A stretch of 6,919 nucleotides of DNA from an uncultured Clostridia bacterium. GTDB taxonomy: Bacteria > Bacillota > Clostridia > Lachnospirales > CAG-274. This document shows, piece by piece, positions 1 through 5,429 of the stretch (its first letter is position 1; each line of letters opens with the position of its first letter). The stretch lies in NCBI GenBank assembly GCA_947629215.1, contig CANRCU010000125.1, positions 1 to 6,919 of the forward strand, written 5' to 3'. The translations under genes and the position numbers were made by a program. The notes beneath the pieces were generated by a model that did no database searches, had not been told where the DNA came from, and saw only the letters and a list, made by a program, of their open reading frames with translations.

Positions 1-2007
1 CATCAGAACACTGCCTGCGCCGATAGTTGAGTCAAAGCATTCCACAAGACCCTTTTGGCAGGCAACATTAAGCTGCTGTAAATTGTTAAGAAAACATTCT
101 TTTGTATTTGCACCCGAAATGTTTTGTTTGGGCATTTCGGTTTTTGGCTGAGCAACATATACGTCGGTAAATTGTTTTGCTCCGTTTGTGTCAAGAAAAT
201 CACGGGAAATATTTACTATATCTTTTCCGCGCCAGAACATTTTTAAGCGGCGGTCGTCCGTAACTTCGGCAACAACGGTCGCTTCAAGATTTTCCTGTTT
301 TGCATATCCGATAAATTTATCTATATCGTTTTTATCGATAACAACAGCCATTCTCTCCTGCGATTCGGATATGGCAAGCTCCGTGCCGTCAAGTCCCTCG
401 TATTTCTTGGGCACAAGGTCCAGATTTATTTCAAGTCCGTCGGCAAGCTCGCCTATGGCAACGGAAACACCGCCCGCGCCGAAATCATTGCAGCGTTTTA
501 TCATACGGCTGACTTCGGGGATCCTGAACAATCTTTGTAATTTTCGCTCTGTCGGAGGGTTGCCTTTTTGCACCTCTGCGCCGCATGTAAGAATAGATTC
601 TTCGTTATGTTCCTTTGAAGAACCTGTTGCGCCGCCGCAGCCGTCACGTCCTGTGCGTCCGCCGGTAAGAACAATTATATCGCCTTTTTCGGGTCTTTCG
701 CGGATAACATCGCTTTTCTTTGCAGCGCCTATAACTGCGCCTATTTCCATACGTTTGGCAATATAGCCTTCGTCATATATCTCGCTTACCATACCCGTGG
801 CAAGACCTATCTGGTTGCCGTATGAGCTGTAACCGTGTGCAGCGGAAGTCGATATCTTGCGCTGAGGAAGTTTGCCGTGAAGAGTATCGGCGACCGAAGT
901 ACGCGGATCACCACAGCCCGTTACACGCATTGCCTGATAAACATAACTTCTGCCGGAAAGCGGGTCACGGATAGCACCGCCAAGACAGGTTGCTGCGCCA
1001 CCGAAAGGCTCTATCTCGGTAGGGTGATTGTGAGTTTCGTTTTTGAACATAATGAGCCAGTCCTCGATCTCACCGTCTATATCGACCGGAACAACGATGC
1101 TGCAAGCATTTATTTCTTCGGATTCGTCCAGGTTATCAAGCTTGCCCTCGGCTTTAAGGGCGCGCATACCCATAACGGCAATATCCATCAAACAAAGCGG
1201 CTTTTCGGTGCGTCCGAGTTTTTCTCTGAGATCAAGATACATTTTCCATGCATCTTCAATTGTGTCCTTATATTTTCCGTCCTCAAACCGAACATTTTCT
1301 ATATTGGTAGAAAAAGTAGTGGGACGGCAATGATCGGACCAATAGGTATCTATAACGCGGATCTCTGTAATTGAGGGGTCACGTTTTTCGGTGTTTTTAA
1401 AATAATCACGGCAGAAAATAATATCCGGATCACTCATTGCAAGACCAAGCTCACGTCTAAGCGCGCAAAGCTCTTCATTTGTTTTGTCAATAAAACCCGT
1501 TACAATTGCAACATCTTCGGGTTCTGAAAGCTGCATTTTAAGTGTGTCGGGCTTGTCCTGCGAGGCTTCGCGCGAATCAACGGGGTTGGTGCAGTAGCTC
1601 TTGATCCTGTCAATATCGTTGTCGGTCAGGCTGCCTTTTAACACATATATTTTCGCGCAGGATATAAGCGTTGAGTCGTCGCCTGTTATTATCTGTATGC
1701 ACTGCATTGCGGAGTCTGCGCGCTGGTCATACTGTCCGGGCAGATATTCCATACCGAAAGAGATCTCGTCTGCCGAAAGTCCGACTTGTTCTTCGTATAT
1801 AATATCAACGGGAGGCTCTGAAAAAATGGTTTTCTTTGCTTTTTCATAAGCATCATCACTTATATCCTCTATATCGTAACGGTATAATATACGCAGCCCT
1901 TTCAGCGCATTTATACCAAGGTTTTCTTTAATATCGGCAAAAAGATGACTTGCTTCAATATCATAGCCTTTTTTCTTTTCAACGTAAATTCTTTTGATAG
2001 CAGACAT
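1..2007 (-). CDS. purL: Phosphoribosylformylglycinamidine synthase (FGAM synthase), N-terminal 669 codons, 3' end beyond window
   Basis: Catalyses the ATP- and glutamine-dependent conversion of FGAR to FGAM, the fourth step of de novo purine synthesis, in the cytoplasm. The minus-strand frame is open without a stop from the ATG at 2007 to base 1. Reading from the start, residues 1-220 are the N-terminal and linker region. YWSDHCRP (222-229) corresponds to the conserved (S/D)HCR active-site segment. ETHNHPTEIEPFGGAA (324-339) is the family hallmark, followed by LGGAIRDPLSGRSYV (343-357), a glycine-rich stretch GRTGRDGCGGATGSS (450-464) and FDSTIGAGSVLM (658-669) at the edge. The family is the large single-chain clostridial/Bacteroides type of roughly 1,200-1,250 residues, so the second half including the glutaminase domain is missing only because of the window edge. 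The start is supported by AAAGGA (2022-2017) 9 nt upstream. Position 229 is Pro where I expect His. The gene is apparently monocistronic at its 5' end, with its own promoter. Confidence 0.97.
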   Translation of the reverse strand, partial: MSAIKRIYVEKKKGYDIEASHLFADIKENLGINALKGLRILYRYDIEDISDDAYEKAKKTIFSEPPVDIIYEEQVGLSADEISFGMEYLPGQYDQRADSAMQCIQIITGDDSTLISCAKIYVLKGSLTDNDIDRIKSYCTNPVDSREASQDKPDTLKMQLSEPEDVAIVTGFIDKTNEELCALRRELGLAMSDPDIIFCRDYFKNTEKRDPSITEIRVIDTYWSDHCRPTTFSTNIENVRFEDGKYKDTIEDAWKMYLDLREKLGRTEKPLCLMDIAVMGMRALKAEGKLDNLDESEEINACSIVVPVDIDGEIEDWLIMFKNETHNHPTEIEPFGGAATCLGGAIRDPLSGRSYVYQAMRVTGCGDPRTSVADTLHGKLPQRKISTSAAHGYSSYGNQIGLATGMVSEIYDEGYIAKRMEIGAVIGAAKKSDVIRERPEKGDIIVLTGGRTGRDGCGGATGSSKEHNEESILTCGAEVQKGNPPTERKLQRLFRIPEVSRMIKRCNDFGAGGVSVAIGELADGLEINLDLVPKKYEGLDGTELAISESQERMAVVIDKNDIDKFIGYAKQENLEATVVAEVTDDRRLKMFWRGKDIVNISRDFLDTNGAKQFTDVYVAQPKTEMPKQNISGANTKECFLNNLQQLNVACQKGLVECFDSTIGAGSVLM

Positions 2008-2041
2008 TATTCCTCGTCCTTTCTTAAAATGTATATATTTT

Positions 2042-2070
2042 ATTTTAATACAATTTTCCAAATAAGTAAA
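2042..2070 (-). promoter_or_regulatory. Putative sigma-A promoter of purL
   Basis: On the minus strand, TTTACT (2070-2065, 4/6 match to TTGACA) is followed by a 17-bp spacer and TAAAAT (2047-2042, 5/6 match to TATAAT). A start near 2035 would give a leader of only about 28 nt. That is too short for a purine riboswitch, so any purine control would have to act on initiation. This is inferred from sequence only. Confidence 0.65.
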
Positions 2071-2085
2071 GAGTTATTAAAAATT

Positions 2086-2099
2086 ATTTCCGAAACGTT
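2086..2099 (+). promoter_or_regulatory. PurBox-like motif upstream of the purL promoter
   Basis: ATTTCCGAAACGTT resembles the Bacillus PurR operator consensus AWWWCCGAACWWT in its first nine positions and then diverges. It lies 16 bp upstream of the putative purL -35. The core TTTC-C-GAAA is itself a small palindrome. I did not find a convincing second, oppositely oriented PurBox at the usual spacing, and whether this organism has PurR is unknown. This is weak evidence. Confidence 0.25.
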
Positions 2100-2161
2100 G
2101 AATTTTTGATTTTTTTACTGTGATAATGCAAAAATATTGAGTAATATACGATATGCCAAAT

Positions 2162-2191
2162 AAGTCCGCTGCTTTTGAAGCAGTGAAACTT
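2162..2191. other. Stem-loop without U-tract between purL and the membrane-protein gene
   Basis: Inner arms CTGCTT (2169-2174) and AAGCAG (2178-2183) flank a 3-nt loop. They extend by one G-T pair, and outer AAGT (2162-2165) can pair with ACTT (2188-2191). It lies about 60-90 nt beyond the stop codon of the minus-strand gene ending at 2249 and could be its transcript end. Neither side carries a T-run, so it is not a canonical rho-independent terminator. Confidence 0.3.
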
Positions 2192-2248
2192 CCCGACAAA
2201 AGATATACGGTGATCGGAGAACTATATTGGCAATTCGCTAAAATGCAA

Positions 2249-2854
2249 TTATTCCATAGTATGCAGTTTCTTTAAATCTTCAAGTTCTACACGGTCTGTG
2301 TTTATTCTGCAGTGTAAAGTGTTGTCCTCCCCTTTGTTTATGATAATAGTATAGCTGTTGTTTTTATCTGCGAACTTGAGCTGTACTTCCCAAAAATTAT
2401 TATCTGCATATACGGATGTAGAATCCCATCTTCCATCAAATGTTTTTCCCGATGATACGTGATAGGAATAAAGATATTTATCCTTCGGGGCATTGACCAT
2501 TTCGCTGCATTTTTCTTCCGCACCGATTATTTGGTCATAGTCATTTTCCGTCAGTTCATAATATGCAAGATTTTCAAAACACAATTTTCGCATATCCTTT
2601 ATATCGTCTATCAATAATGTCATAATGCCGTCCTTGAACAATACATTATATGTACCTATATTATCTGAGTCATTTATATGAAATTTGCCTAAAATATAAT
2701 TTCTTTTTTCTTCGGTGTCCGGCGCAATACGTTCTTCTTTTACGGCCGTTGTGATGCCTATTAAAAAGCTTGCCGCCCCATACAGTATTATTGCAAATAT
2801 CATAATATAAAACAGCTTTTGTAATTTTGGCTTGGAAGGCTTTTCTTTACTCAT
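2249..2854 (-). CDS. Unrecognised membrane-anchored protein, 201 aa
   Basis: I do not recognise a family. The preferred start is the ATG at 2854, because GGGGTG (2866-2861) sits 6 nt upstream as a ribosome binding site. An in-frame GTG at 2863 lies inside that site and is less likely. The protein has a basic N-terminus (MSKEKPSKPKLQK), one hydrophobic segment at about residues 13-35, then about 165 charged, hydrophilic residues rich in Asp, Lys, Asn and Tyr. There is no lipobox cysteine and no cell-wall sorting signal, so a single-pass anchor with an extracytoplasmic C-terminal domain (N-in) is most likely. The C-terminal part alternates hydrophobic residues as in a beta-rich domain. The gene has its own promoter and stands between the recombinase and purL. 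It may belong to the same AT-rich accessory block. Function unknown. Confidence 0.8.
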   Translation of the reverse strand: MSKEKPSKPKLQKLFYIMIFAIILYGAASFLIGITTAVKEERIAPDTEEKRNYILGKFHINDSDNIGTYNVLFKDGIMTLLIDDIKDMRKLCFENLAYYELTENDYDQIIGAEEKCSEMVNAPKDKYLYSYHVSSGKTFDGRWDSTSVYADNNFWEVQLKFADKNNSYTIIINKGEDNTLHCRINTDRVELEDLKKLHTME

Positions 2855-2953
2855 AATTTTCACCCCGATAGATTTTATATAATTCGCCGTTTCATATTGA
2901 TGCTATGGAAGATTTCAATAACAATACAAATGTTCTCACTTTTGGTTATTGGT

Positions 2954-2982
2954 ATTATATCATATATTCTCTTTATTTGCAA
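2954..2982 (-). promoter_or_regulatory. Putative sigma-A promoter of the membrane-protein gene
   Basis: On the minus strand, TTGCAA (2982-2977, 4/6) is followed by exactly 17 bp and a perfect TATAAT (2959-2954). Transcription would start near 2947 and give a leader of about 90 nt before the ATG at 2854. The promoter begins 18 bp beyond the recombinase stop, so the membrane-protein gene can be transcribed independently of it. Confidence 0.7.
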
Positions 2983-2995
2983 TATTTCGAAATAT
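2982..2995. repeat. 14-bp perfect palindrome touching a -35 element
   Basis: ATATTTCGAAATAT is a perfect dyad centred between 2988 and 2989. It lies between the recombinase stop codon (3000) and the -35 of the membrane-protein promoter, with which it shares one base. It could be an operator for a dimeric regulator. As RNA it would form only a 5-bp stem with no U-tract, so it is a poor terminator. Confidence 0.4.
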
Positions 2996-2999
2996 AATT

Positions 3000-3605
3000 C
3001 TATTCGATCAATCCCTTCTGTTTCAGCTCTTTTAACATCTTATAAAATGTATTTCTTTTACAGCCGATAAGCCTTTCCGCCTCCAAGCGGTCTATTTCTT
3101 TTTTTCTGAACTTTAAGTATACAGAAATATAATTTTCGGCATAAAACTTCTTTTCCCTGCCAAATTTTACACCTCTTGCTTTTGCCGCGGCTATGCCCTC
3201 GGCTTGCCTTTGCCTGATATTTATTCGTTCGTTTTCCGCAACATAACTTAACAATTGCAGCACAATATCGCTGATGAGCGTACCGATAAGGTCTTTGTGC
3301 TGTGTGGTATCAAGTATCTTCATATCGATAACAACTATATCCGCATTTATTTCTTGGGTAATATACTGCCATTGTTTTATGATCTCTCTATAATTACGGC
3401 CGAGCCTGTCTATACTTTTTATAACTAATACATCGCCTTTTTTCAATACTTTTAAAAGTTTTTTGTATGCAGTTCTGTTAAAATCCTTTCCGCTTTGTTT
3501 ATCGGTATATATTCTGCGATCATCTATACCGTAAGCTCTCATGGCTATGAGTTGCCTGTCCTCTTTTTGTTCTCTGGTCGAAACCCTTATATATCCGTAA
3601 TTCAA
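3000..3605 (-). CDS. Small serine recombinase (resolvase/DNA invertase family), 201 aa
   Basis: Site-specific recombinase of the small serine (Tn3 resolvase/Pin invertase) type, which cuts DNA through a phosphoserine link and rejoins it. The N-terminal catalytic domain starts at once with YGYIRVST (3-10), where Arg7 and Ser9 are the expected catalytic Arg and nucleophile. EDRQ (15-18) and SIDRLGR (64-70), with the Arg pair of the active site, follow. The long dimer helix corresponds to ENERINIRQRQAEGIAAAK (124-142), then GVKFGR. Residues about 155-200 form a C-terminal helix-turn-helix (EAERLIGCKRNTFYKML). Length is typical and all key residues are present, so it is probably active. The start is taken as TTG at 3605 because AAAGGAG (3620-3614) lies 8 nt upstream and the family begins at this point. 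A longer TTG-initiated reading from 3662 has no ribosome site. No transposase is next to it, so it could be a stand-alone invertase/resolvase or a relic of a mobile element. Confidence 0.92.
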   Translation of the reverse strand: MNYGYIRVSTREQKEDRQLIAMRAYGIDDRRIYTDKQSGKDFNRTAYKKLLKVLKKGDVLVIKSIDRLGRNYREIIKQWQYITQEINADIVVIDMKILDTTQHKDLIGTLISDIVLQLLSYVAENERINIRQRQAEGIAAAKARGVKFGREKKFYAENYISVYLKFRKKEIDRLEAERLIGCKRNTFYKMLKELKQKGLIE

Positions 3606-3613
3606 TGCATTTT

Positions 3614-3620
3614 CTCCTTT
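3614..3620 (-). promoter_or_regulatory. Ribosome binding site that fixes the TTG start of the recombinase
   Basis: AAAGGAG on the minus strand lies 8 nt before TTG (3605). An ATG at 3611 lies closer to the site but is out of frame, reading ATG-CAT-TGA and ending immediately. The TTG is therefore the only start that fits both the ribosome site and the family N-terminus. Confidence 0.75.
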
Positions 3621-3651
3621 CAAGTTCGGTGTAAGTATTTTGGAATATATG

Positions 3652-3673
3652 TTTTTACACAAAACTGTAAAAA
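3652..3673. repeat. Inverted repeat upstream of the recombinase (candidate recombination site or operator)
   Basis: TTTTTACA (3652-3659) and TGTAAAAA (3666-3673) are perfect 8-bp arms around CAAAAC, with a central AA dinucleotide at 3662-3663. The size and dyad symmetry suit binding of one serine-recombinase dimer. It sits between the recombinase's ribosome site and its putative -10, overlapping the expected transcription start, so binding could also repress the gene. Confidence 0.5.
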
Positions 3674-3674
3674 G

Positions 3675-3704
3675 AGTTTATCACAACACGGTTATGATAA
3701 TAAA
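3675..3704 (-). promoter_or_regulatory. Possible promoter of the recombinase gene
   Basis: An extended -10 (TGA-TAAACT, hexamer 3680-3675) has a weak -35 TTTATT (3704-3699) 18 bp upstream on the minus strand. Transcription would start near 3668, inside the inverted repeat at 3652-3673. The match is modest, and this assignment is tentative. Confidence 0.35.
3678..3700. repeat. Second inverted repeat upstream of the recombinase
   Basis: TTATCA (3678-3683) and TGATAA (3695-3700) are perfect 6-bp arms separated by 11 bp. The repeat starts only 4 bp beyond the first one and covers the putative -10. Two adjacent dyads next to a resolvase-type gene recall the multi-subsite res loci of Tn3-family resolvases. 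The arms are short and AT-rich, so chance is possible. Confidence 0.35.
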
Positions 3705-3756
3705 GTCGGATAAAATTTTCTTATATATCGGAAAGTATTTGCTGCCTGAGAGGTGT

Positions 3757-3788
3757 AATTAAAAAGAAGGTGTTGATTTACAGCACCT
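3757..3788 (-). terminator. Rho-independent terminator of the channel/155-aa-protein unit
   Basis: Read on the minus strand, AGGTGCTG (3788-3781) pairs with CAACACCT (3775-3768) around a TAAAT loop, an 8-bp stem with one G-T pair. It is followed directly by TCTTTTTAATT. It lies 80 nt after the stop codon of the 155-aa gene and separates that unit from the recombinase. Confidence 0.8.
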
Positions 3789-3867
3789 CCCTTTGGTCAG
3801 GATTTGGGATAATTGAGAATTTGGTTATGGGTATACAGCATATGCAAAGTAAGAATACCACATTGAT

Positions 3868-4335
3868 TCAAAAAATCTCATACAATAAAGGTTCCCGATA
3901 ATTATTAATATTTTTATCTATCCACATATTATCCGTTCCCCTATATATGTGAAATCTAAAGATCCAATTATTCATATTATCCAAAGACATAATAGAACAG
4001 AACTCGGACTTGTTATACCTTTCCTTTAAACATTTGTTAAAGAAATTAAAAAAGTACAATGCTTCGCATTTGCATATATCTTCTTTATCAAGCTCAATAT
4101 TCAAATTGATCTCGTTCTGTGAAACTTCAAATCCCACGTCATTATGCACATAGCGGCAAAATTCATCTTCATTGTCTGCATCAAATGTCGGGTTACGGTA
4201 TATAAGGCAATCTCTTCTGACTTTTAGTTTGTTGATGATTTTATTGATATTTTTGTTTACCGTAACTTTGTATTTGGCATTTACAACATAGGGTATACTG
4301 TTTATTTCGGACATCGGCTCATTTTCTGTTATCAT
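3868..4335 (-). CDS. Unrecognised 155-aa cytoplasmic protein, second gene of the channel operon
   Basis: No family recognised. The ATG at 4335 lies 6 nt after the channel gene's stop codon, and its ribosome site AAAGGG overlaps the end of that gene, so the two are almost certainly co-transcribed and translationally close. No hydrophobic segment or signal peptide is visible, and a soluble cytoplasmic protein is expected. It is rich in Asn, Asp, Glu, Lys, Ile and Tyr, with cysteines at about residues 43, 60, 88, 90, 102 and 113, but no spaced metal-binding pattern that I can defend. The pattern of a basic first third and an acidic middle (DADNEDEF, ELDKEDICKCE) is visible. A later ATG at residue 8 is a possible alternative start. 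Base composition is very AT-rich (14 G/C of 60 at 3901-3960), which suggests acquired DNA. A role as a partner or modulator of the channel is suggested only by position. Confidence 0.78.
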   Translation of the reverse strand: MITENEPMSEINSIPYVVNAKYKVTVNKNINKIINKLKVRRDCLIYRNPTFDADNEDEFCRYVHNDVGFEVSQNEINLNIELDKEDICKCEALYFFNFFNKCLKERYNKSEFCSIMSLDNMNNWIFRFHIYRGTDNMWIDKNINNYREPLLYEIF

Positions 4336-4341
4336 TTTTAT

Positions 4342-5295
4342 TTACCCTTTGACCTTATATACTATCAGATCGTTATCTGCTATCACAAATGCATTTGTCG
4401 GTATTATTGCATCACCGTTTCTTATTATAACAAGTATTTCTATAGCCGCCTCTTTCATAAGGTCGCCGACAGCTTTGTCACAATAAAAGCTGTCTTTCTC
4501 CACGTTTTCAACACTTGTTTTTCCCGTTTGTTCAGCAGGCATGGCGCTTTTTGACATCTCTGTATACTGTTCCACAAAGCCTGCGGAGATGATGCCCGTA
4601 GGTATAGCTACAGCGCCTACACCCAAAAAGGTTGTAAATATGCCAAAAACTCTGCCCAATGCCGTTACAGGATAAATATCGCCATAACCTACGGTAAATA
4701 TTGTGGAAATACTCCACCAAAGCCCCGAAAAGGCATTTTTATACACTGTCGGCTGCACTTCGTGTTCAACACTGTAAATACAAAGCGAAGATGCCAGCAT
4801 CAATATCAATATTATAAATACCGATGAAATTATCTGATTGCGCTTTTCGTACAAAACGTGTGTTATAACATTAAAAGAATCATATGCCGAATTTATGCGG
4901 AATAATTTTAATATTCGTATTACCCTGAGCATTCTGAAAGCCACAAAACCCGTCATATAGAAAAAAGGCAATATTGTGAACAAATCAACTATACCGTCAA
5001 AAGAAAAAATAAATCTCAATGCGGCTGTCTGCCTTTTGCTGCTTGGATACAAAAATTCTGCTGTCCATAATCTCAGAAGATATTCAACAAGAAATATCAT
5101 CATTGTAATATTTTCTATTATGCCAAATATAGGTGAATATTCGGATAATTCGTCGAATGTTTCCATAAAAAGAACAGAGCAGTTTATTAAGATAGTTGCT
5201 ACTATAAAAAAATCAAATAATCGGCTCGGTATGTCGTTACGTCTGCCTATCTGTATTATATCAAAAATTCTTTTTTTCTGTTTTTTTGTTATCAT
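4342..5295 (-). CDS. Six-TM voltage-gated-type potassium channel with short TrkA-C-like tail, 317 aa
   Basis: Probable K+ channel of the Kv/KvAP-like ion_trans family in the cytoplasmic membrane. The visible parts in order are S1 (about 26-46), S2 (57-79, with E61 and E71), S3 (97-115, with D100 and D104), S4 with positive residues every third position (R121, R124, R127, K130, R133), S5 (152-177), a pore helix, the K+ selectivity filter TVGYGD (201-206) and S6 (213-240). After a linker, residues about 273-317 (LVIIRNGDAIIPTNAFVIAD, then NDLIVYK) match the strand pattern of the second half of an RCK_C/TrkA-C domain. No Rossmann RCK_N domain is present. The ATG at 5295 has only a weak GGCGGA ribosome site. 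The gene lies 134 bp after yebC, and no convincing promoter was found between them. It is followed at 6 nt by the 155-aa gene. K+ selectivity follows from the filter; gating by voltage or ligand is inferred. Confidence 0.95.
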   Translation of the reverse strand: MITKKQKKRIFDIIQIGRRNDIPSRLFDFFIVATILINCSVLFMETFDELSEYSPIFGIIENITMMIFLVEYLLRLWTAEFLYPSSKRQTAALRFIFSFDGIVDLFTILPFFYMTGFVAFRMLRVIRILKLFRINSAYDSFNVITHVLYEKRNQIISSVFIILILMLASSLCIYSVEHEVQPTVYKNAFSGLWWSISTIFTVGYGDIYPVTALGRVFGIFTTFLGVGAVAIPTGIISAGFVEQYTEMSKSAMPAEQTGKTSVENVEKDSFYCDKAVGDLMKEAAIEILVIIRNGDAIIPTNAFVIADNDLIVYKVKG

Positions 5296-5392
5296 TTTAT
5301 ATTTCCGCCAATAAAAATGTTTTCGCTTTTATTCAAGTGCTGACCAATATGTAAGTTTCAATGTTCTTTAACCTTACAATGCCATATGTTAT

Positions 5393-5426
5393 TATACCCC
5401 ATACCTTCGGTAAGATATGGGGTATA
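5393..5426. terminator. Very stable hairpin after yebC (terminator-like, lacks a U-tract on the minus strand)
   Basis: TATACCCCATA (5393-5403) and TATGGGGTATA (5416-5426) form an 11-bp perfect inverted repeat with a 12-nt loop, 3 nt beyond the yebC stop codon. On the minus-strand transcript the bases after the stem are ATAACATATGG, not a U-run. Reading on the plus strand, TTCTTATTC follows, but no plus-strand gene is present. It probably marks the yebC mRNA 3' end or limits read-through into the channel gene. Confidence 0.5.
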
Positions 5427-5429
5427 TTC

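Noticed and set aside
188..766. Plus-strand open frame of 192 codons opposite purL
   Set aside because: It is the complement of a conserved, unbroken PurL coding frame; the Ser/Pro-rich translation is a shadow.
835..1374. Plus-strand open frame of 179 codons opposite purL
   Set aside because: It lies over the most conserved part of PurL (ETHNHPT region) on the other strand and has no family features.
2855..2863. GTG start three codons upstream for the membrane protein
   Set aside because: The GTG is part of the GGGGTG ribosome binding site that serves the ATG at 2854.
3606..3662. 19-residue N-terminal extension of the recombinase from a TTG at 3662
   Set aside because: There is no ribosome site before it, it would run through the inverted repeat and ribosome site, and the serine-recombinase family starts at the 3605 TTG.
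3838..3845. GCATATGC palindrome in the 3' flank of the 155-aa gene
   Set aside because: An isolated 8-bp palindrome in AT-rich DNA is expected by chance, and no promoter is nearby.
4976..5314. Plus-strand 112-codon open frame opposite the channel gene
   Set aside because: It is antisense to the S1-S3 segments of a clear channel; hydrophobic appearance results from complementing membrane-segment codons.
5296..5360. Candidate promoters for the channel gene (for example TTGAAT-17-TATTGG)
   Set aside because: The -10 matches only 3 of 6 positions and would start transcription almost at the ATG; no alternative was better.
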